Shown here: in pieces, positions 45,623 to 55,347 of the stretch
How positions within the stretch are numbered: the stretch's first letter is position 1
Layout of the letters: the number at the start of each line of letters is the position of its first letter
Origin: Macrothele yani
Lineage: Eukaryota; Arthropoda; Arachnida; Araneae; Macrothelidae
Direction: 5' to 3'
Assembly: GCA_039090855.1 (NCBI GenBank)
Contig: CM077007.1
Location: 18,649,515 to 18,713,514 of the forward strand
DNA: 64,000 nucleotides
Position numbers and translations under genes: made by a program
The notes under the pieces: model-generated
What the model was told of the DNA's origin: nothing
Database searches by the model: none
The model's input: the letters and a program-made list of their open reading frames with translations, nothing else

Positions 45623-46097
45623 TGACGATTATGGGCAAAACACGTAACAATATTAACAAAGAAAGGTAACTTGATCACGCTAGTTACGTTAACTGAAAAC
45701 TTTTACAAAAAGTTCGTAAGTTGGAAGCTTTCGACCTTATCTTAGGTCTTCATCACGCCAATGGAGGACTAAGATTGTTGCCAGATTCTACATTTGAATT
45801 TTTCCTATTTTTGTTGCCAAAACTTAGAATTGATCTCCAGATCAACGGAATGTAGAGAGGAGATTCAGAGTTGCAAGTCATTGAGTTGAAAATAATTTCT
45901 ATGCTTTCACGGTAACGGAGGGCAAAACGATTGTCAAAAGAAGCAATTTGTTTTGCTTCGTTCCAGTGGGGAACTGCAGATGTGTCTTCCATTGTCAAAA
46001 TCGCCCCTTCAGCAAATTCGAAAGCTTCCAACTTACGAACTTTTTGTAAAAGTTTTCAGTTAACGTAACTAGCGTGATCAAGTTACCTTTCTTTGTT
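45623..46097 (-). mobile_element. Miniature Penelope-like copy, 475 bp, with 12-bp TSD
   Basis: ATTTCTTTTACT flanks it at 45611-45622 and 46098-46109. Inverted arms of about 86 bases (45650-45737, 46018-46103) are almost identical. The centre has a minus-strand frame with HWNEAKQIASFDNRFALRYR, resembling the region after the GIY-YIG motif of PLE proteins. It is the extreme 3' end of an element, plus an inverted repeat of its tail. Confidence 0.85.
45721..45764 (-). ncRNA. Hammerhead-like motif, miniature PLE
   Basis: On the minus strand: TTGG, CGTGATGA plus A, stem II GACC…GGTC, GAAA, AGCT, T, then CCAA pairing with TTGG. The C-U of the core is altered to C-G-U. Confidence 0.5.
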
Positions 46098-46109
46098 ATT
46101 TCTTTTACT

Positions 46110-46423
46110 GTTTATATGTTACCATACTTTGGGTCCAGGATCTCTGCTACAGAAGAACACATTTTTTACTGATGAACAATAGACTGAAATGAAATTTGTA
46201 AATTTTTAAAAATAACAGCACTTTGTGTTTTTTGCATTTTATACATCTTCTTTGATCTTTTTTTTATTAGCATATTATGGTCTTTTTTCCAAACTTCTGA
46301 AGCACTCACTTTGAGTCATAATATAATGCTTTTGCAGCTTCAGTGGCGGCTCGTGATCTAATTACTATGGAGACAGACAATTTTTCTGCCTGGATACAAA
46401 TAAGTTTATTTATTCTAACATCA

Positions 46424-46475
<52 letters not shown>

Positions 46476-47039
46476 TTCTCATGTAATGTGTTACTGTGAA
46501 AAGATTTATCCAGATTTTAACAGAAAAGCACGTTTTATGTGTTCTTGAGGCCAACTCAGATCCTGCTTCGTAAGATTCCTGCCTTATGCCTCAATTTTGC
46601 TTTTCTCTCATCAGCATTGTCCTCTTGGACCAGTGAGGAACTGCTAAGCCAGTTTCAGGATGAAATCTATCGCATCAGAGTCAATTTTTTATTCAAGATA
46701 TTTACAGAAATTTAAATATGAGACTGATATTAATGCCTTTTGCATTTCAAATGCAATTCTATTGTTAGATGGTGATGGGCACCTCAAGCTACTGGGCTCT
46801 AGTGCAACTACATCGCCTTGCCTTATGGTAGCTACGAACTGCTCAAAATTTATGTAACCCAGCAGAGACCATTGTATAGTTACATAAGTGCCAACTGGGG
46901 CAGGGGGGGCAAGGTGAATATTTCCCCTCCAATAATTTTACTGGGAGGCAGTGCACACCCAATAATTTTTACCTCATCTAATTAAATAATTGCTTAGGCC
47001 TCATAAAGTGGACCAGGCTCCACCTTATGTGGCCAAGGT
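46110..47039. other. No gene recognised; hAT-type end and (ATT)n
   Basis: CAGTGGCGGCTCGTGATC at 46341-46358 matches the end of the inner hAT at 3226-4904, but no partner end was found. An ATT run occupies about 46427-46473. Confidence 0.5.
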
Positions 47040-47226
47040 GATTTATTTCCAAAAATATAAATAGTAAATAGACAGTGTCATCGCTCTTTCCATGTTTTTC
47101 TGCAATTAACGCACAGCAACCGAAAAATTGTATTTCGACACTGCTGGGATCGAACCCCAGATCACTTGATAACTAGCCCAGTATGTTTGTCTTATGCTAC
47201 GATGCCAACAATCCACAGTGCTATGT
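47040..47226 (-). mobile_element. SINE-D copy (tRNA-like)
   Basis: On the minus strand: GCATCGTAGCATAAGAC (A-box region), GGGGTTCGATCCCAGC (B box), then CGGTTGCTGTGCGTTAATTG and GGAAAGAGCGATGAC in the tail. Parts of the same tail recur at 47363-47455 (minus) and 51763-51862 (plus), on both sides of the long-TIR element. Confidence 0.8.
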
Positions 47227-48765
47227 GTGTTTATCTGTCAGCATCTGACTTCACAAAGCCGTAGGAATGGGCTCAGCAACTAAGACATCTCCATCTTGTG
47301 TGGCGTAATGGCACAAGCTATTTAATTATAGCTAATAAATCCAAAGGGCAAGAGAAATGGTGAAAATCTTCCAAATACATGGAGACAATGTAAATAGACA
47401 AAGTCATCACTCTTTCCACGTTTTTCTGTAATTAATACACACAGCAACTGGTTGCTGTGTGGGTCATTTAATTTCAAATCACCCATCCATCTCAGATTTT
47501 TGTGAAAATTGGCACAAAGTATTGTGCTGGTGAGATATGAAACCAGTTAAAATTTTAGCTCAGTTGGTCCAGTAGATCTTGAGTAATGCCACTTTAAAAA
47601 TTGGGTAGCTCTGCCTTTGAAGTTTTTGCGTGCTTAGTTTTCACAACTACACTGTAGGACAAAAAAATTCATAACTTCACAACTAACTGTTGCAGACACA
47701 TATATATTTTTTTTTTCTTAAATGATCTGCATGATCCGTACATTTGGGAACAACTTGTCTCTGCAAATTTTCAGAATTAAAAGAGCACTTTTTTAAAAAT
47801 TTAATGACAACCTATCAGTGAAAAGCTCAAAGCTATTTTTATTTTATTTTTATGTGCCACCATCTTGGATATAGGTTCATTTTTCTTTTCTGCGGCAGGC
47901 CAAAATAGGGCCTCACAATGATTTTGAAAAAAGGCAATTGCTTTCCTCTTATTGTAGATCGAAAGTTTTGGTTGTCACTACCTTAAAGAGGACATTTTAG
48001 GCTTACAAAAAATGTGTAAAAATGATAGATTTTTTTTTTTTTTTTAACCTTGCTTAAAATGGTGTCGAGATCTGCAATACTCACCAGCATAAATCACCAT
48101 TTTTGATGGACTGTTAAGGTGACTGGGTGTTGGAACCCCAAGTTGAGAAATTTTTTGCGTAATAACTATGGCTAGTAATTTTCAGTTATGGAGAAAACAA
48201 ACAAACAAACAAACAAACAAACAAACACACACACACACACGTTTCAGATCATCAGCAAATAAAATAATTTATTTTGGATCTTCAAAAATTGTTTTGTAAG
48301 TACATAGTACATGAACTCAACAAGGAGAAATATTCTACTTTTGTATTTAAAATGTGCAATCAAATAAAAGTAATTTAAGCTGTTGGATGTAAAGTTGCAA
48401 TAATATAAGGTACAGGAATTTTCTTTAGTTAATTTTTCATCTAGTGCATTTAAATACTTTTAAGAAAAAAAAAAAACCATCTAACCTAAATTTTTTTGTA
48501 TCAATAATGAAATGCCCACCATAAGTACTAATGAACGTTGAGCCCCCCCCCCCCATTATTCCTCCTTCCAGATATAAAAACGGCAAGAATTTTCTGAACT
48601 TGCGCATCACGAACATGATTGTTTTTAGATTGGTAGGGAAGTGGTCATTTTTTGCAGCAGGCCATGGCAAGTCGCTAGTGAGGGTATTGGTGCAGACAAC
48701 AAAGTTAACAACAAAATCCAGTTTGCAGTGACCTTTTAGCTCAACAAATAACACCTGCTGCAACA

Positions 48766-49625
48766 ATGTATAACTTCTGCAAAGATAACATAAAAGAAAT
48801 TACATTTTTCTTTGTGTGTGCAGAAGGGATGAACAAAATGCGTAATCAGCTTAGTCTCCATTTTGAGAAAGCAAAAGCTCTTCCTGGTTCATGCACAATG
48901 CATCACTTTACACCACTTCCCAATTTCAGAATTGGTGCTAAGAGATTAAGTTCTGATAAATATTACAGTATTATTTCCGAAATCAGTGTAACTAATTTTC
49001 AAGATGAGTTACAGTTACATATTAACTGCTGTGTAGCATGTGTATATTATTCCTGTTGGTATGTGGGATTTGTTGAAAAGATTAACTATGATGAAGGTGA
49101 TGTGACTGTTCGATTCATGCACCCACATGTGCCTTCTCCATCCTTTCATTGACCTAATAATGATTGTGAAGCTCCTCTGACACATATATTATTTCAATAA
49201 AGCTCATATTGAGAATTGGCTTCCTAGTTTTTTAATTCAATTACTAATCAAAAACTACTATTATGGGAATTTTTACTAGGAACTTTTTTTATTTTAATGG
49301 CAAATTTTCGGAGAAAACTCTCCTCCTCCTTCAGGATGTCTTTTTGTTGTGACTTATTCCCGTCACTAACTGCGTTAGTGACGGGAATAAGTCACAACAA
49401 AAAGACATCCTGAAGGAGGAGGAGAGTTTTCTCCGAAAATTTGCCATTAAAATAAAAAAAGTTCCTAGTAAAAATTCCCATAATAGTAGTTATGATTAGT
49501 AACACATATTATGTTTGGTTGAGGTAAACACTGCAACAGGAAGAACATACAGCCTATCCAAACAGGCTGAAGACCTGGCTCAGTCAAAGTCTTTTTTTCA
49601 TATGAAAATTAGTAGTTGTGTTTAG
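48766..49625 (+). pseudogene. Unidentified ORF with SH3/Tudor-like motif, cut by a foldback element
   Basis: The frame from 48766 gives MYNFCKDNIKEITFFFV, then LPGSCTMHHFTPLPNF and the motif CCVACVYYSCWYVGFVEKIN with GDVTVRFMHPHVPSPSFH. The pattern (V-A-x-x-Y…W-x-x-G-x-V…V-x-F-x-H-P…P-S-x-x-F) is known to me from uncharacterised arthropod and cnidarian proteins; a small beta-barrel is an inference. A TGA at 49150-49152 replaces what is likely Trp. The frame then continues (PNNDCEAPLTHIL) into the foldback at 49193. It resumes at about 49503 with CLVEVNTATGRTYSL to a stop at 49623. An acceptor-like TTTGTGTGTGCAG at 48812-48824 could mean a spliced gene. Its presence between the long TIRs suggests a transposon gene. 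Confidence 0.6.
49193..49501. mobile_element. Foldback element, copy 1
   Basis: A palindrome spans 49241-49502 with arms of about 130 bases and a tiny centre (GTCACTAAC TGC GTTAGTGAC). A 48-base unpaired segment precedes the left arm. The flanks ACACATAT(AT)TAT at 49180-49192 and ACACATATTAT at 49502-49512 are the target duplication. The second copy (63673-63931) shares both the arms and the unpaired segment. Confidence 0.88.
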
Positions 49626-50413
49626 TTTTAATTCAAACTGACAGAGAAAAGAATCCATTTATCTCATGTAACCAAGGAAAAGTTCATTCATAAATCATAC
49701 ATAAACGTATCATTCAATGTCAAAAATAATTCATAAAATGGTTTGCTCCATTAGTTTATATTTGTATTAAAATTAGTAAGAAATTTAGAGACACCTAATC
49801 TTTGCAGTTGCTTGTATTCTTAAAAACAAAAAAGGGAAGAACCAGCTTAGAATAGCATAGATGGCCCTGTCGGTCGCTTTTTTCGCAATTGGAGATTATT
49901 TTTATGCACAGCAACTATAAAAAAACTTGGTGATTTGACTGGAGATTGTGAGCATGGCTTTGCAGGCTAGCGGTTTGATCAGATACAAATTGAAATTGGT
50001 CAAAATATTAAATTCAAAAGCAACAAATATAGTGAGTTGCGGCGCACTCACAGAAGTAAGGCTTACACATCTAGACAAGTGTTGCTGCTGAAGTTTGTGA
50101 ATTGCAAACTGTACAATATGCTCTGGTAAGTTTCTTTTTAGTTTTTTTATTTACCTTATGTATAAATTGTATGTATAGTATTTGGTAGCTAAAGGTGTTT
50201 AAAATAAAATTCCATAAGACTTAAAAAATATTTTGAAAACAAATAAGCATTTAATATTCATCAGTTTCTGTGCATTTCGGAGTGCTGAAATGTTACCATT
50301 TATTCACAAATATTTTAGAGCCTGTAATTTCTAAACCAGTTTAAACCACAAAATGAAACTCACAGGTTTTGTTGAGTACCAGTAGGGGTATTTTTTGTGG
50401 AAAAAAAATTATC

Positions 50414-50456
50414 TGGTCCCTTTTTTGAGATATGTAACATATCTCAAAAAGGACCA
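50414..50456. repeat. Short hairpin next to the right arm of the long-TIR element
   Basis: TGGTCCC-TTTTTTGAGATATGT and its complement meet at an AACATATCTC centre, with one unpaired base. It sits just inside the right arm. Confidence 0.8.
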
Positions 50457-51536
50457 TATATATATATTTTAAGGGGACCAAACCCAGACTTAAGTTCTCC
50501 ATAGCTGAAAACTCTATTAGCCATAGTTATTACACGAAAATTCCCAACTTGGGGTTCCAACTCCCAGTCACCTTAACAGCCCATCAAAATTGGTGATTTA
50601 TGCTTGCAAGTATTGCAGATCTCGACACCATTTTAAGCAAGGTTAAAAAAAAAAAATTATATCATTTCTATACATTTTCTGTAAGCCTAAAATGCCCTCT
50701 TTAAGGTAGTGACAACCAAAACTTTCGATCTACAATAAGAGGAAAACAACTGCCTTTTTTCAAAACCATTGTGAGGCTCTATTTTGGCCTGCTGCAGAAA
50801 AGAAAAATGAAGATATATCCAAGATGGTGGCACATAAAGATAAAATAAAAATTGTTTTGAGCTACACACTGATAAGGTTAAACTATGGGGCAAAAGGTGT
50901 ATAAAATGGTCAAGCAACCACTTAATTAAAAAATTGGGTAATATCATGTCGGAATGTTCCATATATAAAAACACGCCATTTTGGAGATTTTTTATTTTCT
51001 CGCCAAAATTGCGAATTGCCCAAAGTATTTTTTTCTCCTAATGAAAGGTTACATTATAATACACACATAAAAATATTTTTAGCAAATTTGAAGTGGGGGG
51101 CTCATTTTGAAAAACAAAAATGTTTTGTTTAATTAAAATGTGGCCTCATTTTCCCGTCTTTTGTCATTAAATTAAAAAAAAAGTGTTCTTTTAATTCTGA
51201 AAATGTGCAGAAACAAGTTGTTCCCAAATGTATGGATCATGCAGATCATTTAAGAAAAAAATTATGTGTCTGCAACAGTTAGTTGTGAAGTTACGAATTT
51301 TTTAGTCCTACAGTGTAGTTGTGAAAACTCAGCATACAAAAACTTCAAAGGCAGAGCTACCCAATATTTAAAGTGGCATTACTCAAGATCTACTGGACCG
51401 ACTGACCTAAAATTTTAACTGGTTTCATATCTCACCAGTACAACACTTTGTGCCAATTTTCACAAAAATCTGAAATGGGTGGGTGACATGCCCTGAGTGA
51501 TCTGACATGGAATGACCCATGTGTTAATTAAAATTT

Positions 51537-51747
51537 AGCCGCCCTAGTGGTGCAATGGTTTACTGGTTTATGACCATTCATCCGAGAAGGATCTGGGTTC
51601 GAATCCTGGTGAGACATGGATGTTGTGTTTGTCTTACGGCACTGGCTCTCTCCCTTCCCTGGAGTCAGTGGCCCTAAATTAGGGACAAGCGACTGCTTAT
51701 AGCCCATTGAGTTGTTCACGGTGGTCATTAAACCTTCAATAAATTAA
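51537..51747 (+). mobile_element. SINE-A copy beside the long-TIR element
   Basis: A plus-strand copy with degraded head and short A tail, inserted in SINE-D-like sequence. No exact TSD (AATTAAAATTT-like flanks). Confidence 0.85.
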
Positions 51748-52697
51748 AAAAAACATAATTTAATTTGGTTGCTGTGTGTTAATTACAGAAATACGTGGAG
51801 GGAGGGATGACTTTGTCTATTTATATTGTCTCCTCGTATTTGGAAGAATTTCGCCATTATATTGTGTTTGACATGTTCTCATAATATGTGGTAAATGTTG
51901 AAAACAATTATCAAAAATAAAATAAATAAAAATAGAGGAATGTATAATCTCTAGCACACACACACATCATATCATAAATACATGTATATCTTATTTTTGT
52001 CCACAACTCTGTTTATAGGAGTCTGATTTGAAAAATTCTTTCTTTTTTGAACATTTTCAATGCGAAATATTTCTCATATAATTTCAAATATTTCTTAAGC
52101 ACAAGTGCGCCACTAGAGAGCGTAAGTTCACGTTTCTGTTTATAGCAATATCTGCGAGACTAAAAACCCGGTTGAAAAATATTCTCTTTCGATCAGATAC
52201 TACTAACTATGAAAACTCCTTGGGTGTATTTTCTTCCCAAAATAATGCACAATTTCACCGGTAGGGGGTGCAAATATTTAATCTATTTTTCTCAATACCT
52301 GTACTTCTAAATGTCCGATTTAAAAAAAAAGTTTAACACCAGATACCATTTACCTTATGAAACACTTTAGGTTTGTGGTTCACAATTCTGCCACTAGGTG
52401 GTGTTTATGTACTTCCGTTTGCAGCCTATCTCTGCCTCTAAAGACCCCATTGAGAAATTTCTTTTTTTACTGTATGCCATTCGCTATAATAAAGATGGAA
52501 AGTGAATAAGATTTTTCCTACAATAAGAAGATCCTCTTCAAACAATGTACAACTTTCCCCCTAGGGGTTGCAAAGGTCAAAACGTTTTTCTTGCTATCTC
52601 TGCTTCTGGGAGACGTATTTGAAAAGTTAGTTTTCCTTAGCCTAGTAGCTTTTGCAATGAAAAATACTTTTTGCCTGTTTTTAACTTTTCCATTATG

Positions 52698-53737
52698 GTT
52701 GGTTGGTTGGTTGGTTGGTTGATAGATTTTAATTGTGCAAAGGCCATGGTTGACCAAAGAGCGCCAAACAAAAGACATCAAAACAAAAAACAATCAATAA
52801 AAAACGTACACAAGGTTAAAAACAGGCTGATGTGGTAAAAATGAGAGTGAACAAGTTAAAATCTAAATGAGCTTAAAAAGTCAATTTCTCGTAAAAACGA
52901 AAACACTGCTTTCATGTCGCACGCTTCGCCAATAATAACTTGCAGCGTAGCTGCTCCTTCGTCCAACAGATGAGAGTGAAAATGACGAAAACGATGATCA
53001 CAAAACCGAACACAAGTACACAAAACATGAAGGACAGTGATACGACAGTTGCACGCCTCACACACCGGGACACTCTCGCCACACAGCAAAAAGCAGCGAG
53101 TAAAACGACAGTGCCCAATGCGGAGACGTGCAAGAACAACTTCCTCACAACGGTTCTTCCGCAAACTAGACTTCCAAAGTCCGATCTGTGGTTTGATAGA
53201 ATGCAGCTTATTGCTGCCCTGCTGAGACCCCAGGGACTGCCACTCGTCCAGGAGAAATGTCCTGATCAAAGGTCTAAAATCACGGAAAGACAGTGGCAGC
53301 CGAGCTGGCGACATGGAGGAAACAGACCTGGCCGAGAGATCTGCCAGCTCATTACCCCGGATCCCAACATGGCCAGGAACCCAACAGAATCGGACCAGGA
53401 AGCCATCACCCTCCAAAGTTCCAAGAAGACAACGGACATCACGGATGACAGGTGAGTCCGTGTCCTCCGGAGAAGATAAAACTTGGATGACGGACTGGGA
53501 ATCAGAGCAAACCATAGCGCGACGATGTGATCGAGACTGTATGTGGCACAAAGCGAGGTGTACCTCACGCATCTCTGCCGAAAAGACGGTGGATTCAGGC
53601 GGAAGCCTCTCAGCATGTGAAGCATCGCCACACACAAAAGTGGATCCAACGACATCCCCGGACTTCAAGCCATCGGTGAACACAGGCACGAAATCCGGGT
53701 AGACAGACTGTAATTCAGCAAAGAGCTGCTGGTACAT
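52698..53737 (-). mobile_element. 5'-truncated I-type LINE with 12-bp TSD
   Basis: TTTTCCATTATG flanks it at 52686-52697 and 53738-53749. The 3' tail is (AACC)n on the minus strand, seen as TTGG repeats at 52698-52722. Only the 3' end of ORF2 was copied: RNase H and a Cys-His motif. It splits one module of the tandem-module repeat. Confidence 0.93.
52856..53737 (-). pseudogene. LINE ORF2 C-terminus: RNase H domain plus Cys/His motif
   Basis: The open frame is about 290 codons without a stop; it extends about 11 codons further into host flank (from 53773), so the first Met is not the LINE's own. RNase H catalytic residues are all present: Asp in VFTDGLKSG, Glu in FSAEMREVHLAL, Asp in VCSDSQSVI and Asp in GNELADLSAR, with WVPGHVG before the last. 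A zinc-binding-like C-x2-C-x7-H-x4-C (CEACNCRITVLHVLCTC) follows. RNase H after the RT domain is typical of the I clade (I, R1, LOA relatives). It cannot move by itself, having no RT or endonuclease. Confidence 0.9.
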
Positions 53738-53980
53738 TTTTCCATTATGCAAAAGTCTTTTGCTAAAAGGCATAGAGTTATATCATGTTTCTTTCTATAT
53801 CTCTTCTTTTAACTGTTTGATTTGAAAATCTTTTTATCTCTAATACGCTCCTTCTGCTATGGGGAAACGTTTTTTGCACCACCATTTGTTAATTTTCGTA
53901 ACATACTAATTTAGCCCCTGGTGGAAGTAAGTAGCTGATGTTTTATAAGTAGCTGATTTTTTTTTTTTTATCTTGGGTTA

Positions 53981-55189
53981 TTTTGACCTTTATTGAAATT
54001 TGCTAAGGAATGCGTTATATAAAAATTTGCCACAAAAGCAGATTACTTTCTAATATCAGAAACTTAAATCTAGTTGTGCCTTAGTATTTCCTGAGTTAAG
54101 TATCTTCCATAATTAGTTTTCATCTTCCATAATTAGTTTTCTAATCATGCCCAGTTAAATTGCCTTGATCACTAATGAATGCAGTCGTACACAGCCCTTG
54201 GATTTCAGGTTTTCCTGTTCTTTTTCCTTTTGCGTTGGAAATTTTTTTGTTTACTTTGTTTGCTGGAGAGTACAAATTTAAAACAAAGCTGAAAAATTGA
54301 TAATATGAAATAACCTTAAACTTTCTGTCTAGTTGCAGAAAGAATTCTGCACGACATTTACAAAGGTGAAATGCAATATTCATCCCACAATAAGACAATG
54401 GAAAACAGTGGTAACATAATTGTTGTGCATTATTGTGTTTATTGAATACTTGTTGATCATCAGGTTGACTCAGTTATTTTTATTATTGTGAAAATAGCTC
54501 CAAGAAAGTATATTTTTCCTGCCTTCTCTTTCCCTCATTTTTCATGTTCCTTAAATTTTTTATGATTCTCATGTCTGTGACAGTAAATAAACATTCTTTC
54601 TCAAAACTAAAACTCATCAAATGTGTTTACAAAGCATAATAGCAGAAGAATGGCTTAGTGGCCTTTCTTTATTGTCATATAAGAATGAACATGCACGGAC
54701 ATTGTACTTTTCCCAGATGATCGATGTCTTTGCACAACAGAAAACAAGGGGGAGATCCTTCCTTTAGGGTTGTTCAGAATATTGGAGTGAGTAGACACAC
54801 AACCTAATATTCTGCATTCTATATTTCCAATTGCATGATGAGCAACTGGTATAGCATGTGAGAAAATGCCATATATAAATTCATAGGAATACACCATGGC
54901 ATACCTGATATAACTATATGGTATTTCTAAGGAACAGCAGGGCTTATTGCACAATTCAGCACCAGGGCCCCAATATTACTAGCTATGATATTGCTTTTGA
55001 GTTACCTAAAGTAAAGTAATCACATAAGCCAGTGTGGAAAGTAGTTACAGTTAAGTAAGAGATCCACATTGCCATTGGGCACTTTTAAGAAATATTAAGG
55101 CATAGAACAGTTACAATTAAAATGGCAATTAAAAAAGTTTGCATTTTCACAAATAACATAATAACATACAGAATGATAAGTGTGCTTAC
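53981..55189. other. PLPP intron, nothing else recognised
   Basis: AT-rich; an 18-base direct duplication (ATCTTCCATAATTAGTTT, about 54103 and 54123) is the only clear structure. Confidence 0.6.
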
Positions 55190-55347
55190 TACAAATGATG
55201 AGCCTCCCAACAATGTAAATAACAACATTGCTAAAGTAATTGAGTCACCATTATATGGTTCCCTAATAGTGGTATCATTACAGAAAAATCCGACATTTCT
55301 CCCAACTGATGCATAACTTGAATTGCTCCACAATACAAATAGAGCAG
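55190..55347 (-). CDS. PLPP: PLPP exon 2: first extracellular loop and second membrane segment
   Basis: The acceptor is TTTTATCTTGCAG ending at 55348 and the donor is GTAAGCAC starting at 55189. The 158-nt exon gives two bases that finish a split codon, then 52 residues. It contains the family landmark GFFCNDTTIREPY, matching FCND-E-S-I-x-x-PY of animal lipid phosphate phosphatases, followed by a hydrophobic stretch ending LLGGSSFV. It ends in phase 0. An open frame runs on past the donor for about 30 hydrophobic codons, but the strong GTAAGC and the clean join to the next exon make the splice more likely. Exon 1, with the initiator methionine and first membrane helix, would lie above 55347; none is recognisable up to the window edge. 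Confidence 0.87.

Larger units (their letters stand above)
47460..51519. mobile_element. Four-kb element with very long inverted repeats, unknown class
   Basis: The ends are TGGGTCATTTAATTTCAAAT and, as complement of the right end, TGGGTCATTCCATGTCAGAT. The left arm (47460-48203) and right arm (about 50493-51519) pair over roughly 740 bases. The right arm carries about 285 extra bases (50878-51165), absent from the left. The core (48204-50492) holds a plus-strand ORF with an SH3/Tudor-like motif and a foldback insertion. It sits inside SINE-D sequence (flank CTGTGT / TGTGTTAATTA), so the target duplication is probably TGTG(T). No transposase motif was recognised. Confidence 0.8.
51990..53980. 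repeat. Tandem-module repeat with CTCF-like motifs, copy 2
   Basis: Cores at about 52109 (CCACTAGAGAGCG), 52257, 52390 (CCACTAGGTGGTG), 52557, 53757 and 53913 (CCCCTGGTGGAAG) are spaced by 133-167 bases once the LINE at 52698-53737 is removed. The module order and end match copy 1 at 5325-6722. Confidence 0.75.
31241..55347 (-). other. PLPP: Phospholipid phosphatase gene span (four exons seen, first exon missing)
   Basis: Four minus-strand exons join into one frame of about 235 residues: 55347-55190, 42348-42149, 38186-38066 and 31471-31241. Every internal junction has an AG acceptor and a GTAAGT or GTAAGC donor. The phases (0, 2, 0) fit together without a stop. The product is an integral membrane PAP2-family enzyme that dephosphorylates lipid phosphates such as phosphatidate, lysophosphatidate or sphingosine-1-phosphate on the outer face of the membrane. 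The three family signatures are present in order: K-x6-RP, PSGH and SR-x5-H-x3-D. The first coding exon is not recognised; it should end in phase 1. The introns are about 12.8, 4.0 and 6.6 kb and are full of transposons, mostly degraded. Vertebrate PLPP1-3 and insect wunen are the nearest family members; which subtype this is cannot be decided. Confidence 0.88.

Noticed and set aside
52940..53702. Plus-strand frames of 171 and 129 codons
   Set aside because: Antisense shadows of the LINE RNase H frame, which has all catalytic residues.
55100..55189. Extension of PLPP exon 2 to the in-frame stop at 55085
   Set aside because: The GTAAGC donor at 55189 joins in phase to exon 3, which restores the normal family order; retention is possible but less likely.
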